Assembly (NCBI RefSeq): GCF_016695175.1
Contig: NZ_CP068023.1
Location: 3,529,501-3,593,500, forward strand
Length of the DNA stretch: 64,000 nucleotides
From: Pseudoalteromonas sp. GCY
Lineage (GTDB): Bacteria > Pseudomonadota > Gammaproteobacteria > Enterobacterales > Alteromonadaceae
Reading direction: 5' to 3'
Shown in pieces: positions 44,883 to 54,149 of this stretch (position 1 is its first letter; the number at the start of each line of letters is the position of its first letter). Made by a program: the position numbers and the translations under genes. The notes below the pieces were generated by a model. The model had not been told where the DNA came from. It searched no databases and saw only the letters and a list, made by a program, of their open reading frames with translations.

Positions 44883-46367
44883 ATGCGCGACTACCCTTCT
44901 ATTGCCGCAGTGGACTTAGGTTCAAATAGTTTTCACCTTGTTGTAGCAAGAGAAGTAGATGGTCGCCTTCAACTCCTCCATAAAGAAAAACAACGTGTTT
45001 ACTTGGCCGCGGGCCTTGATGATGATTTCAATTTAAGTGACGACGCGATCGCCCGAGCATTAGATACCCTCTCGCAATTTGCGACGACACTACATGATTT
45101 TCCGAAAGAGTCCGTGCAAGTAGTGGCAACCTATACACTGCGAAATTGCAAAAACCTTAATTATTTTCTCGCTAAGGCAAAACAAGTTTTTCCATACCCA
45201 ATCAATGTGATTTCAGGTCAAGAAGAAGCTCGTCTTATTTACCAAGGGGTCGCTAACCATGAACATGACAGTCATAACCGTTTGGTTATCGACATCGGTG
45301 GAGGCAGCACAGAGTTGGTTATTGGTCAGCACCTTACACACAAGCTGTTAAGTAGTCGTAATGTAGGCTGCGTGACCATGCAAAAAGCCTACTTTGCTGA
45401 TGGTAAGCTATCTGTAAAGCGATTCAAAAAAGCAGAAATAAAAGCAGAGCAACAAATTGAGAGCATTACCGCGAGCTACTTAAGGCTCGGCTGGAATACC
45501 GTTATCGGTACTTCTGGTACTATTAAGGCGATTGCGGCTATGGTTCACGAACTTACTCAAGCCGATGAAATTACCCTGCCTATTTTGGAGCAAATTAAGC
45601 AGTTATTTATTGATGCTGGGCACATAGACAACGTCTCCTTAAAAGCACTACCTGAGGAGCGAAAAACCAGTATTGCAGGCGGCCTTGCTGTATTGATAGC
45701 ACTGTTTCGACAGTTAGGACTAGAGCGCATGCGCCTTAGTGAATATGCATTGCGAGAAGGCTTATTGTTTGAAATGCATCAAACCGACGAGTTTGATATT
45801 CGTACCCGCACAATTAACACGTTCAGCGATCACTATAATATTGATAAGCAACACGCCGACAATATTTGTGAAACCATCAAACTTTTTACCACTCAACTAA
45901 AAGAGCAATGGCAACTATCCTCTTATGATGTCGAAATGTTATGTTGGGCAGCAAAACTCCACGAAGTTGGGCTCGCCATTAACTCTTCCGGCATGCATAA
46001 ACACGGTGCTTATATTGTCAGGCACAGCCAACTTCCAGGCTTTACTCAAGCCCAGCAATTAAGGCTAAGTGCACTTGTACGCTTTTATCGAAAAAAGATA
46101 AAAATGCCAGAGTTAACAGAGTTAATCGATGAAGAGCTAACCCACTTTAACCGTGTTTTGGCTGTGTTTCGTCTCAGCGTTTTAGTGAACCAAAAACGCC
46201 AACAAGACCAACTTCCCGAATTAAGTATTACAGCCGTTGATAACGCTTTGATACTTCACATTGCAACTGAGTGGCTCGAATCACACTCGCTGTTTCAAGC
46301 AGATTTAGAGCAAGAACAAAACTATTTAAAAACAATAGGTATTCAGTTTAACCTGAGCTTTGGATAA
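44883..46367 (+). CDS. ppx: Ppx, exopolyphosphatase
   Basis: 494 residues of the Ppx/GppA sugar-kinase-fold family: VDLGSNSFHLVVAREVDGRL at the N-terminus, VISGQEEARLIYQGVAN, the phosphate-binding DIGGGSTELVIG, GTSGTIKAIA, and a C-terminal HD-like helical domain with AAKLHEVGLAINSSGMHKHG. It removes terminal phosphates from polyphosphate. It is closely spaced after ppk (GAGGAAG before ATG). Its last codons and TAA stop are provided by the left end of a repeat element. Confidence 0.95.
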   Translation: MRDYPSIAAVDLGSNSFHLVVAREVDGRLQLLHKEKQRVYLAAGLDDDFNLSDDAIARALDTLSQFATTLHDFPKESVQVVATYTLRNCKNLNYFLAKAKQVFPYPINVISGQEEARLIYQGVANHEHDSHNRLVIDIGGGSTELVIGQHLTHKLLSSRNVGCVTMQKAYFADGKLSVKRFKKAEIKAEQQIESITASYLRLGWNTVIGTSGTIKAIAAMVHELTQADEITLPILEQIKQLFIDAGHIDNVSLKALPEERKTSIAGGLAVLIALFRQLGLERMRLSEYALREGLLFEMHQTDEFDIRTRTINTFSDHYNIDKQHADNICETIKLFTTQLKEQWQLSSYDVEMLCWAAKLHEVGLAINSSGMHKHGAYIVRHSQLPGFTQAQQLRLSALVRFYRKKIKMPELTELIDEELTHFNRVLAVFRLSVLVNQKRQQDQLPELSITAVDNALILHIATEWLESHSLFQADLEQEQNYLKTIGIQFNLSFG

Positions 46368-46453
46368 GCAATACCAATTTATCTTAAAACTTGCTCAATT
46401 TGAAAGAGCAAGCCGACTGCTAAAAAGTCGCTAATTATCCGCGGCTCTGGTTA
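46349..46453. repeat. MITE-like element, copy 2 (105 bp)
   Basis: The left inverted repeat TAACCTGAGCTTTGGATAA (46349-46367) and right repeat (46435-46453, complement TAACCAGAGCCGCGGATAA) differ at four of 19 positions. The right part (GACTGCTAAAAAGTCGCTAA then TTATCCG) resembles copy 1 at 26548-26745, and both copies are followed by CTTATCTT. The interior also holds TTGCTC/GAGCAA half-sites that could form a hairpin. It overlaps the end of ppx. Confidence 0.65.
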
Positions 46454-46481
46454 CTTATCTTTTCACATTGTCAGGTAAGAA

Positions 46482-47759
46482 CTACTGTTCATCACTTGCC
46501 ACAATAGAAAGGATTTCATCTGCGTAGGCTCGACTAGAAAGCGCCATATCATAGAGATAATTGGTTGGTGTCGCAGGTCGAATGGCTTGTAAAATAAGCT
46601 CTGCTTCGCGCCAATCATTGCGCTCAATTTCAAATGCTAAACGTAGCGCCCCTCCAAGCAACCCTTGGTAACTCAGTAGCGCACTGGAAAGTGAATCATC
46701 GAGAGAAAATTCCGCCGCAATCACAGAAAGATCAACATCAAGGATCACGTCTAGGATGGACATGAGACCAAGCAAATAGCCGGTTTCTGCCATTTCTTCA
46801 CCTCCTGGCATCAGAAATGTTTCCACAAACTTGGCACGAGTTAACCCCATTCTTGTCAGCTCACTGGGTTTATCTGAACCCAATTCGCTCAACGCGAGTA
46901 CTTTAACAAACTGCCTAATTGCGTCTTCACCTAAATACACTACGGCCTGAGAGATAGACTTAATTTCTAACCTGTCTTCACCGGCTTTCGCGTTCGCAAG
47001 TTTTAGCAATCGTGCGGTTAAACTCAGATCTTTACTTACTCTATTTTGTATTTCTTTGAAGCATAAAGACTTTCTTGCTGTTGCTTGTAGCAGCTGAAAC
47101 ACCACCATTTTCGACGGTTCCACGTTGCCATGGTTGAGCATTTCAGGCTTGGCGAAAAAGAAACCTTGGAAAAAGTCTGCTCCGGATGATTTGATGATCT
47201 CGAACTCTTCTTTTGTTTCGATACGCTCAACAATTACCTTAATATCAGGATACTGACGCTTGAGCTTTTTTACCGTCATATTGGTTTTTATAATTGGCTG
47301 TTCAACCTCAATTTTGACGTATTCCATGAGTGGTAGTAACGGATCCCATTTTAACGTACCGTCGTAGTCATCTAGCGCAAATCGATAGCCTCTCTCTGTT
47401 AACTTAGTCACCGTGTTCACAAGAGAAGGAATATTTTTAGAACGCTCAACGATTTCCACCACAATCTTCTGTGGCGCTAACAAGCTAGGTAATTCTTGCA
47501 GCAACGATTCGTCGGATAGGTTTATAAAAGCAAGCTGTCCCGCAGCCAAACGGTCTACACCGATAAACATTAAAGAGTTAAAAAACATTCGCCCAGTCGC
47601 TTGCCCATCACTCACCCCAACTGGGAAAGCATTGTTTTCTGAGTCTCTGTAAAGCAACTCATAGGCAAAGACTTCTTGATCTGGCCGTAAAATGGCCTGT
47701 CGTGCAATATACTGCACTGCTGATTTACGTACTTCAGTCACCGGACCACTCATTAACAT
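46482..47759 (-). CDS. EAL-HDOD signalling protein (CdgJ/YuxH-like)
   Basis: 425 residues. The N-terminal EAL-like domain (about 15-200) has YELLYRD (ELL at 34-36) and ALDDYDG (129-134) in place of the usual DDFGTG. A C-terminal HDOD domain (about 205-390) has the LTARLLKLANAKAGEDRLEI and SISQAVVYLGEDAIRQFV patterns. The EAL domain may be catalytically weak or only bind cyclic-di-GMP. The related Vibrio cholerae CdgJ affects motility and biofilm. Start ATG 47759 has AAAGGA five bases upstream. Confidence 0.88.
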   Translation of the reverse strand: MLMSGPVTEVRKSAVQYIARQAILRPDQEVFAYELLYRDSENNAFPVGVSDGQATGRMFFNSLMFIGVDRLAAGQLAFINLSDESLLQELPSLLAPQKIVVEIVERSKNIPSLVNTVTKLTERGYRFALDDYDGTLKWDPLLPLMEYVKIEVEQPIIKTNMTVKKLKRQYPDIKVIVERIETKEEFEIIKSSGADFFQGFFFAKPEMLNHGNVEPSKMVVFQLLQATARKSLCFKEIQNRVSKDLSLTARLLKLANAKAGEDRLEIKSISQAVVYLGEDAIRQFVKVLALSELGSDKPSELTRMGLTRAKFVETFLMPGGEEMAETGYLLGLMSILDVILDVDLSVIAAEFSLDDSLSSALLSYQGLLGGALRLAFEIERNDWREAELILQAIRPATPTNYLYDMALSSRAYADEILSIVASDEQ

Positions 47760-47968
47760 TCGTATCCTTTATTAGGTAAAAGGAAACCACGTATCTCTGA
47801 GCGTATTATATGGTAACGCCCCGAGCAATAAAAAAGTTTCGCTATTTTACAACACTTATAACCAAAAGTTACCAACTTATTAAATTAAGTCCTTATAAAG
47901 AGTAGGCTTTTAATTCACAGAACGCCAGCGGCTTGCCTGTCTAAGAAAAGTTAAGCTAAGATGAGTGC

Positions 47969-48706
47969 ATGAAGCAAGTTTTGATCGTCTGGTTATTCGC
48001 CTTTGCCGCTTTGACTGAGGTAGAACAAGTCCCCTACTTAAAGTACAGTTTAAGTGGCTCTGGAAGCTTTTACCCTTATTTTACTCACAGCGAAGATGCG
48101 CCTGGGATTCTGCCCGAAATGGTAGAAGCCATTTTGGTTAAGGCAAAGATCAGAGGCGAAAATCTGCTTCTCCCAGCAAAGCGCACCAACTTTTATTTAG
48201 AGAAGCAGCAAATTGATTTTGATATCATTAGTCCAGATTGGCTGAACGAACAGCAAAAGCAAGACGATAGATTTATCTATTCAGACCCCATTCTACCTAT
48301 TAAAGAGTACGTTGTTACTCGTCAGTCTCAACCACCAGTATTAACCCTAGCAGGCATCGAAGTTGGTACAGTGAGAGGCTACTACTACTATGACGACCAA
48401 ATATTCGAGCGGGTTGATTTCGCATCCGAAAAAGAACTACTGCAGGCCCTAAACTTACGCCGAATTGAACATATTATTATTGGTGATTTACCCGCATTAT
48501 ATTGGTCAGAACAACTTGGTATTGCTTTTAGCTTCAACCAACTACATTCAGAAGGGATGTTGCAGCTACGCCTGTTAGCTAAACATCAAGGATTACTTAA
48601 GCGGATAAATCAAGCTATCGCACAACTTAAACTCTCTGGCGAAATCGAAAAAATAGAACAGCAGTATATTTCACAACTACCTATACACGCAAAAGGTGGC
48701 AGATAA
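47969..48706 (+). CDS. Periplasmic solute-binding-like protein, orphan
   Basis: 245 residues with a short hydrophobic N-terminus (MKQVLIVWLFAFAALTEV) and an SBP family 3-type pattern: APGILPEMVEAILVKAKIRG, DIISPDWLNEQQKQDDRFIY and the C-terminal AIAQLKLSGEIEKIEQQYIS. No transporter genes are adjacent. It is divergent from the EAL-HDOD gene. It is probably periplasmic; the ligand is unknown. The signal peptide is short, and the upstream ribosome binding site is weak. Confidence 0.72.
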   Translation: MKQVLIVWLFAFAALTEVEQVPYLKYSLSGSGSFYPYFTHSEDAPGILPEMVEAILVKAKIRGENLLLPAKRTNFYLEKQQIDFDIISPDWLNEQQKQDDRFIYSDPILPIKEYVVTRQSQPPVLTLAGIEVGTVRGYYYYDDQIFERVDFASEKELLQALNLRRIEHIIIGDLPALYWSEQLGIAFSFNQLHSEGMLQLRLLAKHQGLLKRINQAIAQLKLSGEIEKIEQQYISQLPIHAKGGR

Positions 48707-48813
48707 CCTCTGCTCTGGACATAGATCAAGTTATACGCATAAATTCTTCCCATAAATTGAGCATCAACTGACGCATTTGGTATAATGGCGCTTTTACAGC
48801 TTGGGAAATCATT

Positions 48814-49383
48814 ATGACTATCGCTGCCGCGCTTGCTGAGCGCAGTAACAATCAATGTGAGCTATGTACCTCAACGGATGGTCTCGAAGTATACGAAGTA
48901 CCACCAGTCGCCGAGGCGCATTCTGACAAATGTGTTTATCTTTGTAGCCAGTGCAAACCACAGGTTGAAGGTCAACAGGATTTAGAAGCCAATCATTGGC
49001 ACTGTTTAAACGATAGTATGTGGAGCCAAGTTCCTGCCGTTCAGGTTGTTGCCTACCGTATGCTTAAGCGCCTTGCGCCGGATAATGGCTGGGCTCAAGA
49101 TGCATTAGACATGCTGTATCTGGAAGATGAGACTCGAGCATGGGCTGATCAAGCACTTGCAGAGGATGACGACCTTGTCCACTTAGACAGTAACGGAGTG
49201 AAGCTGAGCGCTGGTGACACTGTGACCTTGATTAAAGACTTGGATGTTAAAGGTAGTAGCCTAGTTGCAAAACGCGGCACTGCAGTACGTAACATTCGCC
49301 TCTCGCCTTCAAACCCAGAGCATATTGAAGGCCGTGTAGAAGGTCAAAACATCGTTATTTTAACGAAGTTTGTTAAGAAGTAA
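48814..49383 (+). CDS. PhnA-domain protein with N-terminal zinc ribbon
   Basis: 189 residues. The N-terminal zinc ribbon has C15xxC18 (NNQCELCTS) and C44xxC47 (YLCSQCKP). The C-terminal PhnA/YjdM-type domain has LDSNGVKLSAGDTVTLIKDL, DVKGSSLVAKRGTAVRNIRL and the end EGQNIVILTKFVKK. Despite the name, YjdM-type proteins are not established phosphonoacetate hydrolases, so no reaction is claimed. It is monocistronic and closed by a shared hairpin. Confidence 0.88.
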   Translation: MTIAAALAERSNNQCELCTSTDGLEVYEVPPVAEAHSDKCVYLCSQCKPQVEGQQDLEANHWHCLNDSMWSQVPAVQVVAYRMLKRLAPDNGWAQDALDMLYLEDETRAWADQALAEDDDLVHLDSNGVKLSAGDTVTLIKDLDVKGSSLVAKRGTAVRNIRLSPSNPEHIEGRVEGQNIVILTKFVKK

Positions 49384-49409
49384 CTAGCGCAAGCTAACAC
49401 GCCCCAAGA

Positions 49410-49466
49410 TAAACTGCTAAGTATCTTCAATACCTTATCGACTGGATAGCTTAGCAGTTTATTTTT
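49410..49466. terminator. Bidirectional terminator between the PhnA-domain gene and rlmJ
   Basis: TAAACTGCTAAG (49410-49421) pairs perfectly with CTTAGCAGTTTA (49450-49461) across a 28-base loop and is followed by TTTTT. It sits between two convergent genes, so it probably serves both. Confidence 0.7.
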
Positions 49467-49467
49467 A

Positions 49468-50310
49468 CTATTCTTCTACTAATTGAATGCTGCGATAAAA
49501 CGCACCATCATCCTCTGCCAATAACGAAACCAGCTCGGGCAACACTTTATCCATGGTTTTCTTTAAGGTCCAAGGCGGATTGATCACTATCATTCCAGAA
49601 GCCGTCATGCCTCGTTCTTGGGTATCTGCGTGGGTGGCAAGTTCAAACACTTGAATATTACGCACTCCAGATTCAATCAGGCTCGACTCCATTGCATCAA
49701 TGCGTTCACGGTCAACAACGGGATACCAGATCATATACACGCCAGAATCAAACTTCTTGTGCGCTTTTATGATGCTTTTGACCGCAACATCATAATCGGA
49801 TTTGATCTCATAAGGGGGATCCATCAGCACGCAGGCTCTACGCGAAGCTGGTGGCACCAATCCTAATAGCCCTTTAAAGCCATCACTCCCAGTAACGCGT
49901 AGTGACTTTTTATGTGCCGTATTTTGCTTTAACAGCTCTAGATCTTTTGGATGTAGCTCAAAAAACCAGCCGTTATCCTGACGACGTAAGAAGTGCTCTG
50001 CCACCTTAGGAGAGCCGGGATAATGGCTTAGTTTATCGCCTTCGTTAAAAGACTTGATTAGTGCAACATAATCGCTAATTGCCGACACGGATCCTGAATA
50101 ATTCCAAAGCTTAGCGATGCCTTGCAGATACTCCTGAGTTTTTTGTGCATCACGGCTCGCCAGCTCAAAAAAACCAGCGCCAGAATGCGTATCCACGTAA
50201 TCGTACGGCTTATCTTTTTTAGCCATGTACGACAAAGTTTCTGCCAATACTAAATGTTTGATCACATCGGCAGGGTTTCCTGCATGAAAAGAATGTCGGT
50301 AACTGAGCAT
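49468..50310 (-). CDS. rlmJ: RlmJ, 23S rRNA (adenine-2030-N6)-methyltransferase
   Basis: About 280 residues. It starts MLSYRHSFHAGNPADVIKHL, the family N-terminus. The SAM site is YVDTHSGAG, and the amino-methyltransferase catalytic motif is DPPYE (VLMDPPYEIKSDYD). It methylates A2030 of 23S rRNA. I chose ATG 50310, with GGGG just upstream, over the longer frame. It is convergent with the PhnA-domain gene. Confidence 0.94.
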   Translation of the reverse strand: MLSYRHSFHAGNPADVIKHLVLAETLSYMAKKDKPYDYVDTHSGAGFFELASRDAQKTQEYLQGIAKLWNYSGSVSAISDYVALIKSFNEGDKLSHYPGSPKVAEHFLRRQDNGWFFELHPKDLELLKQNTAHKKSLRVTGSDGFKGLLGLVPPASRRACVLMDPPYEIKSDYDVAVKSIIKAHKKFDSGVYMIWYPVVDRERIDAMESSLIESGVRNIQVFELATHADTQERGMTASGMIVINPPWTLKKTMDKVLPELVSLLAEDDGAFYRSIQLVEE

Positions 50311-50543
50311 AACCCCGCCTTGATAAAATAATAACAACACAGGTGAAATAAACCTGAGCTAAATTTGAGCAATGATTCATCAATTTTTAACTTTAGACTG
50401 AATCACTTCTGAACAAAATATTCTAATATCGGCATTATCTCTTAAAAGTTGAGAAAAATCAGCAGAAAGTCGCGTAAACACTAGCATCCTTAGCCACTTT
50501 GTTTTACATTTGCATGACAAATCACAGTCATATGAGCGCATTT

Positions 50544-50771
50544 ATGAATAACCAAGATCTCCAAAAACTCGACCAGTTGATTGACCAACTTTTGAGCCAA
50601 AATAACCAGTTAAAATCGGAAGTTTCGGCACTAAAAGAACAAAATCAAAAACTCATCGATGAAAATGAAACCCTACAGCTTGAAATGCTAGAAAGCGAAG
50701 AAAAGCAAAAAGAGTTTAGTTCATCTTTATCTGGCCTACTTGATAAGTTGCAAACTCAACAGGCTAGCTAA
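50544..50771 (+). CDS. TIGR02449-type coiled-coil protein upstream of zapA
   Basis: About 75 residues, almost entirely coiled coil (DLQKLDQLIDQLLSQNNQLK with heptads continuing to the end). It matches the small TIGR02449 family found next to zapA, and it resembles ZapB in kind. ATG 50544 gives the typical family length, but ATG 50532 and 50514 are also in frame. Its stop codon overlaps the zapA start (TAATG), so the two are coupled. An inferred role in division is supported only by position. Confidence 0.78.
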   Translation: MNNQDLQKLDQLIDQLLSQNNQLKSEVSALKEQNQKLIDENETLQLEMLESEEKQKEFSSSLSGLLDKLQTQQAS

Positions 50772-51055
50772 TGTCTGAGCAGAATAACCAAGTAACAGTG
50801 ACGTTACTTGGCAAGTCACATCAATTTGCATGTGCGCCAGATCAAGAAGAAGCGCTGCATAACGCCGTAGCGCTTTTAGACCGACGTGTAGAAGAAATGC
50901 GTAAACGCTCAACCGTTCGCAATGATCACAATGCGTTATTACTCGCAGCCCTACACCTTTGTCATGATTTACAAGCATTGGAAGTAAAGCAACAGCAAGA
51001 CGCAGAGTTCGTTTCCACGCTCATCGACAAGTTAGTGCTGCCAGCAGGCGAATAA
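50771..51055 (+). CDS. zapA: ZapA, cell division Z-ring regulator
   Basis: 94 residues. The N-terminal beta part (VTVTLLGKSHQFACAPDQEE) and the helix ALHNAVALLDRRVEEMRKRS are followed by the C-terminal coiled coil (NALLLAALHLCHDLQALEVK). It binds and bundles FtsZ filaments. It overlaps its neighbours on both sides by one base (TAATG), forming a coupled three-gene unit with the TIGR02449 gene and the metallo-beta-lactamase-like gene. Confidence 0.92.
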   Translation: MSEQNNQVTVTLLGKSHQFACAPDQEEALHNAVALLDRRVEEMRKRSTVRNDHNALLLAALHLCHDLQALEVKQQQDAEFVSTLIDKLVLPAGE

Positions 51056-52035
51056 TGCCGACATACTGGAGCAAACCAATCTTACGTAGCATCTCTCTAA
51101 TTTGGGCTATCATTCTATTGGCGGCGAGTCTTAAAAGTACCGCCGCCAATGCTAATCAGTTCCATAAAGTCAATGACGCGGTTTATTTTATCCAAGGAAA
51201 AGATAGCGCTTTACAGCCCAATCAAGCTTTAGTTATCGGCAAACAGTGTGCACTGTTGGCATCCATACATGGCGATCTTGTCACCACAGAGGCCTTGATC
51301 CACGAATTAGAAAAACGCCTCACCGTTCCACTTTGTTACGTAATCTCTTTGCATGCCGATATCAAACAAGACACCAGCATAGTACTGCTCAAGCATGCTT
51401 ATCCAAATTTACAATGGCTAAGTCCAACGGCAACATCAGCCAACGCATTGACGACTGCCTTTCACTCACAGCTTGAGCTTTTTAACCAAAGCGTCATGCT
51501 CAGTGAAAATCGTATCGCGTCTCTTGAACCAAGTGAACGGCCAAAGTGGCAAGCCAAACTTGCGCTTGCAAAAAGTAGGATTGCAACGTGGTCCAAGCTC
51601 GCCACACAAGCGCCATCAAGTAAAGCCATCAGGAACGCGCCTAAAACCATGGAGCTAGGAGGTTTGGTGGTTGAGCTTGCTCAAGTCACGGGCTTTAGCG
51701 GTCATGACATCAGTGTTTATCTGCCAAAATATCGGGGCTTGATAGCAGGTTATAGCGTGGATCAGATCCCACTTGCGCATTTACCGCATACTACACAGTG
51801 GCAACAAACTATTACCCACTTTAATCGCTATGCACTCGATTGGATATTGCCGGCAACAGGAAAACCCTACCGTCCTGAAATGCTGACCACTCCAGCACAA
51901 TTTTTGGCTTTATTAGAGTTACAAGATACTCAGCAAGTGGTTGAGAAAATAAGTATTTTATATCCAGATAAACACATGCAGCAACGCGCGTTATTGCAGT
52001 GGCAGCACTTTCAGCAGCAAAGAAATTTTGAATAA
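51055..52035 (+). CDS. Exported metallo-beta-lactamase-like protein lacking the metal site
   Basis: 326 residues with an N-terminal signal or anchor (about 12-33). FHKVNDAVYFIQGKDSALQP resembles the first strands of metallo-beta-lactamase-fold proteins, and SGHDISVYLPKYRGLIAGYS resembles the GHTxGDxxxxxP...GD region. The HxHxDH motif is replaced by LHADIKQ (99-105), and the Asp of AGD is Tyr233, so zinc binding is very unlikely. It is translationally coupled to zapA and precedes mltD by 27 bp. It could be a non-catalytic envelope protein. The fold assignment is by pattern only. Confidence 0.6.
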   Translation: MPTYWSKPILRSISLIWAIILLAASLKSTAANANQFHKVNDAVYFIQGKDSALQPNQALVIGKQCALLASIHGDLVTTEALIHELEKRLTVPLCYVISLHADIKQDTSIVLLKHAYPNLQWLSPTATSANALTTAFHSQLELFNQSVMLSENRIASLEPSERPKWQAKLALAKSRIATWSKLATQAPSSKAIRNAPKTMELGGLVVELAQVTGFSGHDISVYLPKYRGLIAGYSVDQIPLAHLPHTTQWQQTITHFNRYALDWILPATGKPYRPEMLTTPAQFLALLELQDTQQVVEKISILYPDKHMQQRALLQWQHFQQQRNFE

Positions 52036-52062
52036 AACTTAACCTCTCGGTATAGTTAAAGG

Positions 52063-53559
52063 ATGAACAGAGTATTAATACAGCTGAGCGGGTTAATATT
52101 ATTAACCATGCTCTGTGGGTGTAAAAGCAGTAGCAGTCCACAGGTGAGCAGGCAAGCCATTTTGTCGGCTCTCACTCAAGTGCCCATAGAAAAGCCAGTC
52201 ACGTCTCCTGCTATAGTTGAGGTAGAACCACCCAAAATAACTACCGTTAAAGCCCCCCTCAGAGACGATGATTTATGGCAACACATACGCCAAAAGCTCA
52301 GTTTTAATACTGCATCTCACCCACGGCTTGATAAGCGCATAAAATGGTATTTATCACAGCCTAATTATCTCAATGTGGTAAATAGGCGCGCCGCCCCCTA
52401 CTTTTATCACGTAGTAAAAAAGGTAGAGCGCAAAGGTCTTCCTATTGAAATAGCATTACTCCCTTTTGTTGAAAGTGACTTTAGACCAAAAGCCAAATCG
52501 CAACAAAATGCTGTTGGGGTTTGGCAGCTAGTGGATGCCACTGCCTACCATTTCGGCATCAAGAAAGACGAATGGTATGACGGTCGACAGGATGTGTTAG
52601 CATCGACTGACGCAGCGCTTGATTATTTGCTGTATTTGCATGAACGCTTTGATGGCGACTGGCTACACGCGCTTGCGGCCTACAATAGTGGTGAGGGGCG
52701 CGTCAAAAAGGCCATCACAAAAAATAAAAAAGCAGGAAAGTCGACCCACTTTTGGCATTTAACATTACCAAAAGAAACCGCAGACTACGTGCCCAAACTC
52801 TTAGCGCTCAGCCACTTGCTAAAAACCTCACCCAAGGGTTTTAAGATACCAAGTTTGCCCAACAAGGCCACTACGTCGATACTTGATATTGGACAGCAAT
52901 TTGACGTCAACCAACTGGCTAAACTCAGTGGTATCAAAAAGCGTCAACTTTACGCACTCAATCAAGGGATCTTAAAACATAGAAGCTCTCCAAACGGTCC
53001 GCACAAAGTGTTATTACCATTATCCGAGCAAGCATTATTGAAAAGTGCATTTTTCAGGGAAAACTTCAGCCAAGGCTACACTGTCAAAGCTAACGACACA
53101 CTCTACCGCATCGCATTATATGCGGGGATGAGTGTTGGTGCACTAAAAGCGCTAAACAATAAGCGCTCTGATTTGATCCGAGTTGGCGAAAAGCTATTAG
53201 TTTCAGAGAGTAATGAGCAGTTAGACTTACTCGTCGACTATGACGTAAGCCCTTATATTCAAGAAATAAAAGCCAAGCCCACACCTCAAGTGGAACATCA
53301 CCACACCATAAAACAAGGCGAGTCATTGTGGACTATCAGCCGTCACTACAAGGTCGCGGTAAAAGATTTATTAAATTGGAATTCACTCACGGCACAGAGT
53401 CTATTAAAACCTGGCAAAGTGTTAATGGTGTTTTTACCAGCTCCTGCTGCGCCAAAAAGCAATAAGACTCAACCAGCTAGCTCCTCAATCTCTAGCATTG
53501 AAGCGCTCCAATCAATACTGCGCCATGGCAAGCCAAAGCAAGGTGAGAGCCCAAATTAA
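52063..53559 (+). CDS. mltD: MltD-like membrane-bound lytic transglycosylase with LysM repeats
   Basis: 498 residues. The lipobox LCGC (Cys20) ends the signal peptide. The SLT catalytic domain (about 110-240) has Glu137 in LLPFVESDFRPKAKS, then AVGVWQLVDATAYHFGI and ALAAYNSGEGRV. Two LysM modules follow (GYTVKANDTLYRIALYAGMS and HHTIKQGESLWTISRHYKVA). It cleaves peptidoglycan glycan strands to 1,6-anhydro products from the periplasmic face. The start is ATG 52063 after AAAGG. Confidence 0.94.
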   Translation: MNRVLIQLSGLILLTMLCGCKSSSSPQVSRQAILSALTQVPIEKPVTSPAIVEVEPPKITTVKAPLRDDDLWQHIRQKLSFNTASHPRLDKRIKWYLSQPNYLNVVNRRAAPYFYHVVKKVERKGLPIEIALLPFVESDFRPKAKSQQNAVGVWQLVDATAYHFGIKKDEWYDGRQDVLASTDAALDYLLYLHERFDGDWLHALAAYNSGEGRVKKAITKNKKAGKSTHFWHLTLPKETADYVPKLLALSHLLKTSPKGFKIPSLPNKATTSILDIGQQFDVNQLAKLSGIKKRQLYALNQGILKHRSSPNGPHKVLLPLSEQALLKSAFFRENFSQGYTVKANDTLYRIALYAGMSVGALKALNNKRSDLIRVGEKLLVSESNEQLDLLVDYDVSPYIQEIKAKPTPQVEHHHTIKQGESLWTISRHYKVAVKDLLNWNSLTAQSLLKPGKVLMVFLPAPAAPKSNKTQPASSSISSIEALQSILRHGKPKQGESPN

Positions 53560-53660
53560 AGGGATATACTTGCGTCTAAGAAGCGCACTCACGTAAACTA
53601 CACGCTTTACAGGTGGATGCTAAATGGCGTCACCGAATACTATTTATTTAAGGTTTACTT

Positions 53661-54149
53661 ATGCAAATTGCAAAGAACACAGTGGTAGAGTTTCACTACA
53701 CACTTCACGAAGGTGACACCCAAATCGAATCAAGCAAAGAAGGCGAGCCACTAAACTACCTGCACGGTACTGAAGGCATGCTACCTGGTCTTGAAAGTGA
53801 ACTTGAAGGTAAAACCGGTGGTGATAGCTTTACGGTAACCTTAACGCCAGAGCAAGCTTATGGCGAATATCAAGAAGGTCTAGTACAGCGCATTCCTATT
53901 AAGCACCTTCAAGGTCTTGGTGACAGCAAAGTTTGGAAGCCAGGCATGACTGCTATTGTCGATTCAAACCAAGGTCGTCATCAGGTTAAGGTAGTAAAAG
54001 TAGGACGCTTCAATGCGGATTGCGATTTAAACCACCCATTTGCAGGAAAAACACTGACATTTGATGTTGAGATCCTTTCTGTACGCGAAGCAACTGCAGA
54101 AGAAATTTCACATGGTCACGTACACGCTGCTGGCGGCTGCGGACACTAA
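53661..54149 (+). CDS. slyD: SlyD-like FKBP-type peptidyl-prolyl isomerase
   Basis: 162 residues with the split FKBP domain and insert-in-flap typical of Sly[59 protein letters not shown] and the FKBP end [20 protein letters not shown]. The tail [12 protein letters not shown] is a shortened form of the metal-binding His/Cys tail of E. coli SlyD. It is a chaperone and proline isomerase that may handle nickel. The next gene starts on its stop codon. Confidence 0.93.
   Translation: MQIAKNTVVEFHYTLHEGDTQIESSKEGEPLNYLHGTEGMLPGLESELEGKTGGDSFTVTLTPEQAYGEYQEGLVQRIPIKHLQGLGDSKVWKPGMTAIVDSNQGRHQVKVVKVGRFNADCDLNHPFAGKTLTFDVEILSVREATAEEISHGHVHAAGGCGH

Noticed and set aside
50771..51100. 6S RNA (ssrS) downstream of zapA, its usual place in gammaproteobacteria
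   Set aside because: The zapA stop overlaps the next start codon, leaving no room, and no 6S-like long hairpin is visible.
51055..52035. Glyoxalase II (gloB) or active metallo-beta-lactamase, suggested by position beside mltD
   Set aside because: The metal-binding HxHxDH motif and the later Asp are missing, so an active zinc hydrolase is not supported.
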